Translations under genes and position numbers: made by a program | Part shown: positions 31,507 to 40,153 of the stretch, in pieces | Layout of the letters: each line of letters opens with the position of its first letter | How positions within the stretch are numbered: the stretch's first letter is position 1 | NCBI RefSeq assembly: GCF_023243075.1 | Contig: NZ_JALKFZ020000125.1 | Coordinates: 1 to 64,000 of the forward strand | DNA: 64,000 nucleotides | Direction of reading: 5' to 3' | Origin: Frankia sp. AiPa1 | GTDB taxonomy: Bacteria > Actinomycetota > Actinomycetes > Frankiales > Frankiaceae | Notes under the pieces: model-generated | What the model saw: only the letters and a program-made list of their open reading frames with translations | Database searches by the model: none | What the model was told of the DNA's origin: nothing

Positions 31507-32007
31507 GAGCCGGAACCAGACCCGCGGCTCGGCCCAAGGTCGCGCCCGACAGTCCGCGACGGAACAGGGCGTACCTGGCGCGTCTGAGATCGTTTCGTCG
31601 TTCACCGCCCCCATTGGCCATCGCCCGGCTCCCGCCGGCCACCCGTCACCGAGGCGCCCAACGTCCGCAGCGCCCTGCATGTGCCCCCCGCGCCGGGGCG
31701 ACAAACCCGCCGCAATGATCACCAGCTGGTCGGCGGGTGCGTGCGGGCCGCGGCGACCCTGCCGGCGAGTTCGAGCGGCGCTGTGTCGAGAACGGGCAGG
31801 TCGACTCCACGCCGGCGCAGGGGCTTCGGCTCGGCCGCGGACGGTTCCGCGGAACCGTCTGACGCCGACGGCCGGCCGGGGTCTCGGCAAGGCGCTGACG
31901 GCAAGGCGCTGATCGCGAGTCATGGGGGGAAGTCGCATGAACGAGCGACTGCGCGGCCCGGCGATCTTCGGATCGCTGGCCTCGGCGCAGGTCGAGGGCG
32001 CCGTCTA
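31494..32007. other. Stretch without a supported gene
   Basis: About 510 bases have no convincing gene. Reading frames are open but Arg/Pro-rich and look like antisense shadow. On the minus strand a short segment reads VDLPVLDTAPLELAGRVAAA, perhaps a relic of a longer protein, and 31944-32006 (+) is a 20-codon frame ending QVEGAV. The stretch contains the 18-bp palindrome at 31841-31858. Confidence 0.5.
31841..31858. repeat. Perfect 18-bp palindrome ACGGTTCCGCGGAACCGT
   Basis: This perfect palindrome contains the 12-bp core GTTCCGCGGAAC, also found at 16187-16198, 37199-37210 and 60139-60150. Three of the four copies are outside genes. Confidence 0.8.
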
Positions 32008-32391
32008 GTGGCAGGCAAGCAGGTTCGGCTCTTTCTGGTCGATGGCACGCCCGGCGGGTTGATGACCGCGGAGATCATGAACTGGACCGGTCACGTCCTG
32101 AAGGGCAAGCGTGAGCGGCTGGGCGACATCCGTGCCAGGCCCGCTACCTCGAGTCGAGACTGGTGAAGCTGGCGAGCTCGCTCGGGCGTGTTCAGACGTT
32201 CCCCACCGAGGGCACCGCGAAGCAGTACGCGGCTCGCCGGGCCAGGCACGCGGCACTACAAAGACGTGCCCTTCTCGTCACCCTCCGCCGCCGCGGCCAT
32301 CTCGTTGGGGCGCGCATCGTCGAATGGACGCACCGCCTGGATTACCGACGCGGGGCAGACCTACGGGCAGTGGGAGAGCACGAAGATCTGA
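32008..32391 (+). pseudogene. Broken GIY-YIG nuclease / DUF4357 gene
   Basis: Pieces of one protein occur in order but in different frames. First comes an N-terminal block VRLFLVDGTPGGLMTAEIMN then WTGHVL, typical of actinobacterial GIY-YIG family proteins. Next is QARYLESRLVKLASSLGRV, the conserved helix after the GIY-YIG core. Last is PSAAAAISLGRASSNGRTAW, typical of DUF4357, which often ends such proteins. The catalytic middle with GIY and YIG is deleted, and at least two frameshifts separate the blocks. The family identity comes from recalled sequence patterns. Confidence 0.75.
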
Positions 32392-32517
32392 GAATCGCCG
32401 AGCCATGAACTGGCCCGCTCGCCGCGTCATCTTGGAGCAGCGAGCCGTAATAGTCCGGCGTGCGCCTCACGCTCAGTTATCCCCGCCTGCCCGGCTGGCC
32501 TGGGGCGCCCGGGGAGA

Positions 32518-33015
32518 TCACGGGTCGGTGTACTTCTTCGACCGCAACATCACCTGCGAGTCGGTGCCGATGACCGTTCCCCCTGCCGGGCTCTGGGAGA
32601 CGACATGCCAGTTTCGATCAAGAACCAGGAATCGCCCCTGGCCGGTGGCGTCCTGTTCGGCGAGGTTGTAGAAGCCGGCGGCCTGGAGGGTGTCCTGGGC
32701 GGTCTGGTGGTTCATCCCGACAACGTTCGGCACCGCCTTCTGCACGGCCGGCGCTGACGTCGCTACTGCCGCCGCTGCTGCCGGCGCCGCAGCGGCTGGC
32801 GCAGCAGCTGCGTCTGTGACCACGGCGGCGGGAGAGCCCGGGACACCGGCGGAGGAGGCGGTAGAAGCTCCATTGCCTCCTCCGCCAGCAGCGATACCGA
32901 TCACCAGGAGCAGAAACGCGACGCCCGCACCGATTCCGATCTTCGCGTTACGGGAAAGCCCCCGGTCGCCATAGCCTTCGGGCCGATAGCCCCGCTTGTC
33001 GTACTCGTAGCTCAT
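32518..33015 (-). CDS. Small membrane-anchored PASTA-domain protein
   Basis: This 165-residue protein has a short, charged cytoplasmic N-terminus (MSYEYDKRGYRPEGYGDRG) and one membrane helix at about 28-44. An Ala/Pro-rich linker leads to a single PASTA-type domain at about 95-165 (VPNVVGMNHQTAQDTLQAAG ... SQSPAGGTVIGTDSQVML). PASTA domains bind peptidoglycan or lipid II fragments in kinases and PBPs; here there is no kinase domain. The ATG at 33015 has GGGGGAACG upstream. It stands alone between two gene remnants. Confidence 0.85.
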   Translation of the reverse strand: MSYEYDKRGYRPEGYGDRGLSRNAKIGIGAGVAFLLLVIGIAAGGGGNGASTASSAGVPGSPAAVVTDAAAAPAAAAPAAAAAVATSAPAVQKAVPNVVGMNHQTAQDTLQAAGFYNLAEQDATGQGRFLVLDRNWHVVSQSPAGGTVIGTDSQVMLRSKKYTDP

Positions 33016-33117
33016 CGTGCGTTCCCCCGTTTGATACGTGTGACCGCGCATACTAGCGATCAGCCCCATCGCGGATGCACACGGCATTCAGGGATTGACG
33101 GTGCGTTGACGGTCCCG

Positions 33118-33430
33118 CGAGAGCTGGGCGAACCGCACTGGCACTCTTCCCGCGCCGAGACCCTGCTCGGCAGGGGTGGCTCCGCGCCGGTCGCCGGGTC
33201 AGGTCGTGCGGTCCTACCTGGCCGAGACCGTGCGCCTGATCGAGCGGTTCGACGCGTTCGAGATCTTGGCGCACTCGAAGTCAACACCAGGGTTCCGCTA
33301 CACCGCCAAATGCTGGCATGGTGGCGTGAGGAGGGTGACCAGGCCATCACTTTCGTCAGCGACGCTCACGACCCCGGCACCCTCGCCCGAGGCTTCCGCG
33401 ACGCCGTGCGCATAGCTGAGGCACCGCCTC
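33118..33430 (+). pseudogene. Broken PHP-domain (histidinol-phosphatase-like) gene
   Basis: Fragments of a PHP-domain phosphoesterase follow each other in two frames. LGEPHWHSSRAETLL is near 33124. VVRSYLAETVRLIERFDAFE then ILAHSK is at about 33203-33280 in the next frame. LEVNTRVPLHRQMLAWWREE then GDQAITFVSDAHDPGTLARG returns to the first frame, and the gene ends near 33430. The metal-binding H, D and SDAH-type residues are recognisable, but the N-terminus and the segment after AH are missing. Two frameshifts and deletions make it nonfunctional. Confidence 0.75.
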
Positions 33431-33463
33431 TGCCGTTACCGGGTAGAAGGACATCCCCGCTCA

Positions 33464-33514
33464 TTGGCAGCGGTGTGTCGTTGGCAGCGGTGTGTCGTTG
33501 GCAGCGGTGTGTCG
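33464..33514. repeat. 17-bp tandem repeat, three exact copies
   Basis: TTGGCAGCGGTGTGTCG occurs three times head to tail (33464-33480, 33481-33497, 33498-33514) in noncoding DNA between the PHP remnant and tRNA-Ser. The unit is not a multiple of three, unlike the repeats inside genes. There are no spacers, so it is not CRISPR. Confidence 0.92.
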
Positions 33515-33617
33515 CGCGTCGGGCAGCCGGGCATCACGCAGGCCGGCGGCTGGACCGGGAGCCCACCTGTACATGCATCTGCTGCGGTCGTCCGGGGCGC
33601 AGACCGCGGAAACGAGA

Positions 33618-33705
33618 TGGCGGAGGATGAGAGATTCGAACTCTCGAGGGGTTGCCCCCAACACGCTTTCCAAGCGTGCGCCCTAGGCCACTAGGCGAAT
33701 CCTCC
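33618..33705 (-). tRNA. tRNA-Ser (anticodon GGA)
   Basis: On the minus strand an 88-nt class II tRNA folds with acceptor stem GGAGGAT/ATCCTCC and discriminator G. The anticodon arm is ACGCTTGGAAAGCGT (anticodon GGA, reading UCC/UCU). It has a long variable arm, the T-arm GAGAGTTCGAATCTCTC and an encoded CCA at 33620-33618. The long variable arm and anticodon fix it as serine. Confidence 0.96.
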
Positions 33706-33804
33706 GTCGATGAGACTATCTGATCGTCAGCCGCCCGTGGGCGGCGGGGTGCCCCAGGGGCCTCGATGCTCATGATCGCCCGGGGCCAGCTAGACTGCAC
33801 AGCA

Positions 33805-33892
33805 GACCCCTCGTGCGGCGTTACCCTCGTGAACTCCCCCAGGGCCGGAAGGCAGCAAGGGTAAGCGGGCTCTGACGGGTGTGCGGGGGGTC
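33805..33892 (+). ncRNA. ffs: Signal recognition particle RNA, small bacterial type
   Basis: The apical loop signature GGCCGGAAGGCAGCAAGGG lies in the middle. The ends pair (GACCCC at 33805-33810 with GGGGTC at 33887-33892), giving the long hairpin of 4.5S-type SRP RNA. It binds Ffh for co-translational membrane targeting. In many actinobacteria this gene lies right before dnaX, as here. The exact ends are estimated from pairing. Confidence 0.9.
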
Positions 33893-33928
33893 CCCTCGTT
33901 TCGCATGCCAGTCGAGCGGAGCAGGCCA

Positions 33929-36085
33929 GTGAGCGCAGCGCTGTACAACCGGTACCGTCCCGCGACGTTTGCCCAGGTCGTGGGCCAGGGGCACGTGACC
34001 GACGCGCTGCGCAAGGCCCTGTCCACCGGCCGCCTGCACCACGCCTACCTGTTCAGCGGGCCGCGCGGCTGCGGCAAGACGTCCTCGGCCCGCATCCTCG
34101 CAGCCTCGCTGAACTGTGTTCACGGGCCGACGCCGGAGCCGTGCGGGGTCTGCGACGAGTGCGTCGGCATCCGCACCGGGTCGTCGATGGACGTCACCGA
34201 GATCGACGCCGCCTCTCACGGGCTCGTCGACGATGCCCGTGACCTGCGGGAACGGGCGTTCTTCGCGCCGGCGTCGGCCCGGTTCAAGGTGTTCGTGGTC
34301 GACGAGGCGCACATGGTGACGGCCGCGGCGTTCAACGCGCTGCTGAAGGTCGTCGAGGAGCCACCGCCGTACCTGAAGTTCGTGTTCGCCACCACCGAGC
34401 CGGACAAGGTCCTGGCCACGATCCGCTCGCGCACGCACCATTACGCCTTCCGGCTCGTCCCGCCGGGGGTGTTGCGCGAGCATCTGGCGTCCATCTGCGA
34501 GCGCGAGGGCGTACCGGTCGACCCGTCGGTGCTGCCGTTGGTGGTGCGGGCGGGCGCCGGCTCGGTGCGGGACTCGCTGTCGGTGCTCGACCAGCTGCTC
34601 GCCGGCGCCGACGACGACGGCCTGCATTACGACCGGGCGGTGACGCTGCTCGGCATGACCGACGGCGTCCTGCTCGACGAGACGGTCGAGGCCCTCGCGA
34701 AGCAGGACGGCGCGGGCCTGTTCACCGTGGTCGACAAGGTGGTCTCCGCCGGGCATGATCCTCGCCGCTTCGCCCTCGACCTGCTCGACCGGTTCCGCGA
34801 CCTGATCGTGATGGCGGCCGTTCCAGACGCCGCCGACCGCGGCCTGCTCGAGTCCTTCTCCCCCGACCAGGTCGACCGGATGCGCATCCAGGCCGCCTCG
34901 GTCGGCCCGGCGGAGCTCTCCCGCACGGCGGACGTGCTGCACGCCGGCCTCGTCGAGATGCGCGGCACGACGAGCCCGCGTCTCATGCTCGAGCTCATCC
35001 TCGCCCGTGCCCTGCTTCCCGCCGCCGCCAGTGACCCCGCGGCCCTGTTGACCCGGCTGGAACGACTTGAACGACGCTCCGCGGTCGACGGGCCCGCGCC
35101 AGCCACCCCAGCCTTCTCGCCAGCCCCGCCCGGTCCACGCCATCCGGCCGGTGCGGCTCCTCCCGCCGGTCCCATCGGTGGTAGCCCAGCGGGCTGGGCT
35201 CCCTCCGGCGACACGCCCGGTGCTCAGGCACCGGCGCGGGGAGTCGCACCCGGGCCGGCGGGTGGCGGCGAGCGGATCGACGCTGCCGGCCTGCGGATGT
35301 TGTGGGAAGAGGTACTCGCCCTCGCCGCGCGACGCAGCCGTAAGACCCACGCGATTCTCAAGGACCACGCGAGCGTCGCGGACGTCCGCGGCGACGAGGT
35401 CGTTCTCGCGTTCGCCAGCACGCCGATGGGCCGGATGTTCGGTCAGGGCAACAACGCGGAGGTGTTCTGCGCCGCCCTCGCGGAACGCGTCGGCGGCACC
35501 TGGCGGGTGACAGTCGCCCCGGCCGGCGGTTCGGCCCCCGGTCGCGGCGGGCGCCCAGGCGGCTCGTCACCCCCGCCGTTGCCGTCCGCGCCGCCCCCCG
35601 GCGGTGATTGGGGCAGTCCGCAGCCGCATCCCGGCCCGCCTTCAGGCGGTGGGATGGCACCGTCGGCAACAACGTACGGTGACGCCCGTCCGGCGGCTCC
35701 GCCGTCGCCGTCCGGCCCCGGTCAGGTCACCCGTTCCGGATGGAACCAGAACACCGGCCAGAGCCACGAGTTCGGGCAGCGGGACGGGGCCGTCCAGGTC
35801 GTCGACCGAGTCGCGCCGGCAGGCCGCCCAGACGAGGGCAGCACCGTCCCCGCAGGCACCATCCCCGCAAGCACCGTCCCCGCTGCCAGAAGTGCCGTTC
35901 CCACCGGCGTCGACACGGCACCCCGCGTCGACGGTAAAGGCGTCAGGACAACGGACGAGCCGTCCCTCGATGACGAGGACGCCCCGCAGCAGATGGACGG
36001 CGCCCGCGGTGGCGAGGAGGCCGCGATGTCGCTGCTCCGCACGGGTCTCGGTGCCACGATCATCGAACAGAACCCGGCGACCTGA
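33929..36085 (+). CDS. dnaX: DNA polymerase III subunit gamma/tau
   Basis: This 718-residue clamp-loader ATPase assembles the beta clamp in replication. The AAA+ region has Walker A SGPRGCGKTSS, four zinc-binding Cys (NCVHGPTPEPCGVCDEC), Walker B VFVVDEAHM and sensor FATTEPDK. A collar domain follows, then a C-terminal region interrupted by Pro/Gly-rich linkers. The GTG at 33929 (VSAALYNRYRP) has GGAGCAGG 8 bases upstream; an earlier in-frame start falls inside the SRP RNA. No A-rich slippery site for a gamma frameshift was seen. A 15-bp tandem repeat lies in the linker at 35841-35884. Confidence 0.97.
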   Translation: MSAALYNRYRPATFAQVVGQGHVTDALRKALSTGRLHHAYLFSGPRGCGKTSSARILAASLNCVHGPTPEPCGVCDECVGIRTGSSMDVTEIDAASHGLVDDARDLRERAFFAPASARFKVFVVDEAHMVTAAAFNALLKVVEEPPPYLKFVFATTEPDKVLATIRSRTHHYAFRLVPPGVLREHLASICEREGVPVDPSVLPLVVRAGAGSVRDSLSVLDQLLAGADDDGLHYDRAVTLLGMTDGVLLDETVEALAKQDGAGLFTVVDKVVSAGHDPRRFALDLLDRFRDLIVMAAVPDAADRGLLESFSPDQVDRMRIQAASVGPAELSRTADVLHAGLVEMRGTTSPRLMLELILARALLPAAASDPAALLTRLERLERRSAVDGPAPATPAFSPAPPGPRHPAGAAPPAGPIGGSPAGWAPSGDTPGAQAPARGVAPGPAGGGERIDAAGLRMLWEEVLALAARRSRKTHAILKDHASVADVRGDEVVLAFASTPMGRMFGQGNNAEVFCAALAERVGGTWRVTVAPAGGSAPGRGGRPGGSSPPPLPSAPPPGGDWGSPQPHPGPPSGGGMAPSATTYGDARPAAPPSPSGPGQVTRSGWNQNTGQSHEFGQRDGAVQVVDRVAPAGRPDEGSTVPAGTIPASTVPAARSAVPTGVDTAPRVDGKGVRTTDEPSLDDEDAPQQMDGARGGEEAAMSLLRTGLGATIIEQNPAT
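35841..35884. repeat. 15-bp tandem repeat in dnaX linker
   Basis: Three 15-bp units (35841-35855, 35856-35870, 35871-35884, small changes) encode STVPA/GTIPA-type pentapeptides in the disordered C-terminal linker of the tau subunit. Confidence 0.85.
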
Positions 36086-36106
36086 CAGAACAGTAGGCTC
36101 GTCGAT

Positions 36107-36514
36107 ATGTCGAACCCGCAGATCCCCGCTGGCGGCACAGGTGGCGCGGACGCCGCCGGAGGTGCCCCGCTCGGCCAGATCCTCCAGCAGGCGCAGCGGA
36201 TGCAGGCCGCGATGCTGTCCGCGCAGGAGAAACTCGCTGATGCCCGGGTGAACGGGACGTCCGGCGGTGGCCTGGTCACGGCCACCGTCAACGGCGGTGG
36301 CGAGCTCGTCGACCTGACGATCAGCCGTGCGGCGATCGACCCGGACGACACCGACACCCTCGCAGATCTGGTCCTCGCCGCGGTGCGGGACGCGACGACC
36401 AACGCCCATCGGCTTGCCGCCGAACGGATGGGGTCGATCACGGGTGGCCTGAGCGGTCTGGGCGGTCTGGGCGAGCTGTTCGGCGGCGCTGCCGGAACCC
36501 CGCACTCACGCTGA
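36107..36514 (+). CDS. YbaB/EbfC family nucleoid-associated protein
   Basis: This 135-residue YbaB/EbfC DNA-binding protein has the family core LQQAQRMQAAMLSAQEKLAD, ATVNGGGELVDLTISRAAID and LVLAAVRDATTNAHRLAAER. A Gly-rich tail follows. It forms dimers that bind DNA and lies in the conserved order dnaX-ybaB-recR. It starts 21 bases after dnaX, so the three genes are probably one transcript. Confidence 0.95.
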   Translation: MSNPQIPAGGTGGADAAGGAPLGQILQQAQRMQAAMLSAQEKLADARVNGTSGGGLVTATVNGGGELVDLTISRAAIDPDDTDTLADLVLAAVRDATTNAHRLAAERMGSITGGLSGLGGLGELFGGAAGTPHSR

Positions 36515-36544
36515 CGGCGCTCGCACTGACGGACAGGAGCACCG

Positions 36545-37144
36545 ATGTACGAGGGCATCGTCCAGGACCTCATCGACGAGCTTGGGCGACTGCCCGGCAT
36601 CGGGCCGAAGAGCGCCCAGCGGATCGCGTTCCACCTGCTGTCCGCCGACCCTGTGGACGTGCGCCGGCTGGCGACGGTGCTCACCGAGGTGAAGGAGAAG
36701 GTCCGGTTCTGCCGGACCTGCTTCAATGTCGCGCAAGCCGAACTGTGCAGGATCTGCGCCGATCCGCGCCGCGACCAGAGCCTGATCTGCGTCGTGGAGG
36801 AGCCCAAGGACGTCGTCGCGATCGAGCGCACCCGCGAGTTCCGCGGCCGGTACCACGTGCTCGGCGGAGCGATTAACCCGATCGGCGGCGTCGGCCCGGA
36901 CGACCTGCACATCCGTGAACTCATCGCCCGGCTCGCCGACGGCTCCGTGACAGAGCTCATCCTCGCCACTGACCCGAACACCGAGGGCGAGGTGACGGCG
37001 TCCTACCTCGCCCGCCAGATCGGCCCGATGGGCCTGCGGGTCACCCGGCTCGCCAGCGGCCTGCCCATGGGCGGCGACCTGGAATGGGCCGACGAGGTGA
37101 CACTCGGCCGAGCCTTCGAGGGCCGCCGCGTCGTCGGCGCCTGA
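36545..37144 (+). CDS. recR: Recombination mediator RecR
   Basis: This 199-residue RecR acts with RecF/RecO to load RecA at gaps. It has the helix-hairpin-helix [17 protein letters not shown], a four-Cys zinc finger ([16 protein letters not shown]) and a Toprim domain ([16 protein letters not shown] ... [19 protein letters not shown]). The length is typical. CAGGAG lies just upstream of the ATG. It is the third gene of the dnaX operon. Confidence 0.98.
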   Translation: MYEGIVQDLIDELGRLPGIGPKSAQRIAFHLLSADPVDVRRLATVLTEVKEKVRFCRTCFNVAQAELCRICADPRRDQSLICVVEEPKDVVAIERTREFRGRYHVLGGAINPIGGVGPDDLHIRELIARLADGSVTELILATDPNTEGEVTASYLARQIGPMGLRVTRLASGLPMGGDLEWADEVTLGRAFEGRRVVGA

Positions 37145-37197
37145 CCCCGGCGCCTGGACCTGGCGCCTGGACCTGGCCCGCTAGCCAGACTGCCGCA

Positions 37198-37221
37198 CGG
37201 TTCCGCGGAACACCTTGATCG
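37198..37221. repeat. 24-bp inverted copy of 16176-16199
   Basis: This intergenic 24-mer is the exact reverse complement of a stretch inside the salicylate synthase/NRPS gene and includes GTTCCGCGGAAC. A 13-bp tandem duplication (37149-37161, 37162-37174) lies just before it. Confidence 0.8.
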
Positions 37222-37249
37222 TTCGCAACACGCCAAGGCGGGTCGTGAT

Positions 37250-37265
37250 TCGAAAATTTGTTCGA
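37250..37265. promoter_or_regulatory. LexA/SOS box before the DUF222-HNH gene
   Basis: TCGAAAATTTGTTCGA matches the actinobacterial/Bacillus-type SOS box TCGAACnnnnGTTCGA at every fixed position but one (A for C at position 6). It lies 37 bases before the proposed ATG. 13E12-type genes in Mycobacterium tuberculosis are known to have LexA sites, so DNA-damage induction is expected. Confidence 0.75.
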
Positions 37266-37302
37266 AAAAGTCGGCGTGAGCCGCAGACAGGACCGGCCCG
37301 GG

Positions 37303-38715
37303 ATGGGACACTCGATCTGCAAGGTCGAACTGTCCCTCACCCCTGAACCGGTGATGACCATGACAACCGCAACCCCGTGCAACCCGAATGAGCTCGACGC
37401 CGAGCACGCTCCTCTGGAGCAGGTTGAGGAAACGATCTGCCGGTGGGCCGCGCGACTGGCCTCCGCCACCTGCACCTGGCTCGCGATGATTGCGGCCTTT
37501 GACCGGCGCCAGGGTTGGGCCGGCCTCGGTATGTCCTCCTGCGCGCACTGGCTGGCCTGGCGCTGCGGTCTGGATCTGCGCACTGCCCGCGAGCATCTCA
37601 CCACCGCTCACGCCCTGGAGAGTCTGCCAACGATCCGGGCCGCGTTCGCCTCCGGCGAACTGTCCTTTTCCAAGGTCCGGGCTATCACCCGGATCGCCGG
37701 TCCGAACGACGAGCATGACTGGCTCGACCACGCCCGCCGCATGTCCGCCGGCAAGCTGGAACAGCACATCCGCGGCCAACGTCAGCGTGACGCGGATCCG
37801 GCCAAGCTGCGCGCCGCGCGCAAGCTCGCGATTCGCTCGACCAACGACGGCATGGTCCAGATCGTCGCCACTCTTGCCCCGGACGATGCCGTGATTCTGC
37901 TTGCTGCCCTCGACGCCGCCCGCACCAGCCTTGAGACCGGGCAGCGCACCGTTCCAGGCGAACGTCCCAGTCAGGACCCGGCGCCCGCCCCGTCCGGTCC
38001 GCCCGAGGACGGTGAGATCGTCCACGCCCCACGTGGGCAGGCACGCGACGCCGACGCTCTCATTGCCCTCGCCGAGGCCTTCTTCCATTACCAGGCGCCC
38101 CACCTGCAGAACTCCCCCCATACCCTCACCTTCCACATCACCGCACCCGGCGAGGTCGAGGGTCCGCACGAGTCCCAGGCGGGGGACGGCTCCGAGGCGC
38201 ATGACGAGCCGGTCGAGCGGCCGAACAAGCTGCCATCCGGCATCGCTTCCGTCGGCAGGTGGAATCTCGGACTTCCCGCCGGCATGGTCGCGCGCCTCGG
38301 CTGCGACGCCCTCATCCGCGCACTCCTCACCGACGGGCAGAACAACCCGCTGCGCCTCGGGCGACGTCACCGCCTGCCCAGCGGCCGGCTACGCGACTCC
38401 GTCTACGCCCGCGACCAGGGGACCTGCCAGTTCCCTGGCTGCGATCACACTGAATGGCTTCAGATCCACCACTGCGACGAGTGGGCGGCCGGCAACGGCC
38501 GCACGGACGTCGAGGTCCTGCTGCTCATCTGCGGCACGCATCACCGGGCGATCCATGATCAGTATCTCACCGTTAGCCGCCACAACGACGGCTCGGTCAC
38601 CGTCCGAGCCCCGGACGGACAGGCCATCACCAGCATGCCTGGGCCCATCCTCTTCCCCACCATCGACCGTAATGCCATCCCCGACCTCGACAAAACGTAC
38701 GGCCTCATCGCATAG
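37303..38715 (+). CDS. DUF222/HNH endonuclease-like protein (13E12 repeat family)
   Basis: This protein of about 470 residues has an N-terminal helical DUF222 domain (TAREHLTTAHALESLPTI, FSKVRAITRIAG) and a C-terminal HNH domain (RDQGTCQFPGCDHT, IHHCDEWAAGNGRTD, LLICGTHHRAIHD). The zinc Cys and HH residues are intact, so it may cut or nick DNA. The family is multicopy and often mobile in actinobacteria. An in-frame opening at 37258 starts inside the SOS box and is rejected. The ATG at 37303 is used here, but ATG 37354 or a leaderless GTG at 37276 are possible. It stands alone downstream of recR. Confidence 0.88.
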   Translation: MGHSICKVELSLTPEPVMTMTTATPCNPNELDAEHAPLEQVEETICRWAARLASATCTWLAMIAAFDRRQGWAGLGMSSCAHWLAWRCGLDLRTAREHLTTAHALESLPTIRAAFASGELSFSKVRAITRIAGPNDEHDWLDHARRMSAGKLEQHIRGQRQRDADPAKLRAARKLAIRSTNDGMVQIVATLAPDDAVILLAALDAARTSLETGQRTVPGERPSQDPAPAPSGPPEDGEIVHAPRGQARDADALIALAEAFFHYQAPHLQNSPHTLTFHITAPGEVEGPHESQAGDGSEAHDEPVERPNKLPSGIASVGRWNLGLPAGMVARLGCDALIRALLTDGQNNPLRLGRRHRLPSGRLRDSVYARDQGTCQFPGCDHTEWLQIHHCDEWAAGNGRTDVEVLLLICGTHHRAIHDQYLTVSRHNDGSVTVRAPDGQAITSMPGPILFPTIDRNAIPDLDKTYGLIA

Positions 38716-38734
38716 CTTGACGGTGGAAGGCTGG

Positions 38735-39397
38735 TCAGAAGCCCAGGATCGGCGCGTAGGCGGAGCTGGGGATCGACCCCAGGGTCAGCAGCACCACGCT
38801 GACGTCCAGATGATCGGCTTCAGCGCTGAACACCGCCTGGTGGCCGCCAGAGGTGTGGTAGACGCCCACGCCGTGGTCGCGGATCACCCGCACCCCGAAC
38901 ATTCGCGTCGCACGGATCCACCAGATCCGCCCGCCGGCCCGGATCCGGATCTGCCGCGCGTCCCGACGCAGGCCGGCGATCAGGCGTGCCCGCCCGTCCG
39001 TGGGCAGGCCTGGCTGGTCGACAAGGCCAGGAATGTCATGCAGCGGGCTGTGGACGACGATGCGCGCCGGCCCGGTGTCAGCGCTCGGTTCCACCAGATC
39101 AAGCTCCTCGGTGAGCTCCCGGTCCGACGGATACATTTCCGCTGGCCAGACGCCTTCACCGCGTAGGACGCGTTTTCCCCACGCCCCGCCGTGGGGATGG
39201 CCGCGGGGCAGCGACCCCCCGATGATCCGGCCAGCTCCGTCCAGGCGCCAGGCCACGGAGACGACCGCTCCCGGCGGGAGATCCGGCGCGAAATCCGCGG
39301 CGGTGAGCACCTGTTCCGGGCGTAGGTCACGGATCCGCCGATCCATCCAGGCCGCTAGCTGCCGTGGCCGCGTGGTGCGAAATCCGTCATCTGGCAT
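38735..39397 (-). CDS. Hypothetical protein, 220 aa
   Basis: I do not recognise this 220-residue protein. It is soluble-looking, with no signal peptide or membrane segment. It begins with an Arg-rich helical part (RQLAAWMDRRIRDLRPEQ), has a central PRGHPHGGAWGKRVLRGEG region and ends hydrophobic. It is convergent with the DUF222/HNH gene, the stops 20 bases apart. Annotated with moderate confidence because the opposite-strand frames look like shadow. Confidence 0.6.
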   Translation of the reverse strand: MPDDGFRTTRPRQLAAWMDRRIRDLRPEQVLTAADFAPDLPPGAVVSVAWRLDGAGRIIGGSLPRGHPHGGAWGKRVLRGEGVWPAEMYPSDRELTEELDLVEPSADTGPARIVVHSPLHDIPGLVDQPGLPTDGRARLIAGLRRDARQIRIRAGGRIWWIRATRMFGVRVIRDHGVGVYHTSGGHQAVFSAEADHLDVSVVLLTLGSIPSSAYAPILGF

Positions 39398-39677
39398 CCC
39401 TCCTAGCCTCGATCACCCTCCGCAAGATTGATTACTTTGTGTACTCAACCTCGGTGCGAGGCGGCGCTACATCCAGCATTAAGCACCAGGTCGATGCGCT
39501 ACGCACCCAGATGCTACGCCCTGCGGCCAAATGTCCATCATGCGCACGCGCTCACGCAGGTGCGTGCGCGTCGGCGCGCGCACCTGCACGACACTCGGCC
39601 CGACGCGGCCCCCCCGCGCTCGGTGTCTCGAGGCGGAGGCGGCAAGCTAGGCGGCAAGCACTCGGGAGGTAGACCGA

Positions 39678-40121
39678 ATGATCATCAGTTCGCATGTTCC
39701 CGCGGGTGCGTTCGTGGGAATGGCGATCCGTCATCCCGTGGGGGCGCTGGCGGCGGGCTTCGTCTCGCATCTCGCCATGGACGCACTGCCGCACTGGGGA
39801 ACGGGCCCGAACACAGAGCCGGAGTGGTTGCCGATCGCACGCCGGGACGGGGTGGCCGGACTTGCGGCGATGGCGCTGCTGACCGCGGCGGCCCCGTCCG
39901 GGCGTCGCCTCGCGGTGCTCGCGGGGATGACCGGCGCCTGCCTGCCCGATACCGACAAGGTCGGTCGGTACTTCGTCGGCACCAGCCCGTGGCCGAGCCG
40001 GTTCGACCGCTTCCACGAGCGGATCCAGAACGAGGCTCGCGACCGGCTGCCCCGCGAGGTGGCCACCGCGGCGACGCTCACCGCGGCTGGCGCCCTACTG
40101 CTACGCCGCCTCGCCGGCTAG
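39678..40121 (+). CDS. Hypothetical protein with HxxxDxxPH motif
   Basis: This 147-residue, partly hydrophobic protein starts MIISSHVPAGAFVGMAIRHP after a GGGAGG ribosome site. It has a SHLAMDALPHW motif and a PDTDKVGRYF motif. The His/Asp pattern resembles small membrane-associated, metal-dependent hydrolases of the YdjM kind, but this is only a resemblance. Two or three weak membrane helices are possible. Confidence 0.7.
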   Translation: MIISSHVPAGAFVGMAIRHPVGALAAGFVSHLAMDALPHWGTGPNTEPEWLPIARRDGVAGLAAMALLTAAAPSGRRLAVLAGMTGACLPDTDKVGRYFVGTSPWPSRFDRFHERIQNEARDRLPREVATAATLTAAGALLLRRLAG

Positions 40122-40153
40122 GGGGCTAGAGGCGGGGCGGTTCTCGGTCTGGG

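Noticed and set aside
31681-32166. + strand frame as an intact gene
   Set aside because: Only its last part matches a GIY-YIG family N-terminus; the upstream part is not gene-like and the frame breaks soon after.
33464-33514. CRISPR-like array
   Set aside because: The 17-bp copies are directly adjacent with no spacers; no cas genes are in the window.
33618-33705. tRNA-Ser as an integration site of a mobile island
   Set aside because: No direct repeat of the tRNA end and no integrase gene were found in the window.
33929-36085. Programmed frameshift giving a gamma subunit
   Set aside because: No A-rich slippery heptamer was seen in dnaX.
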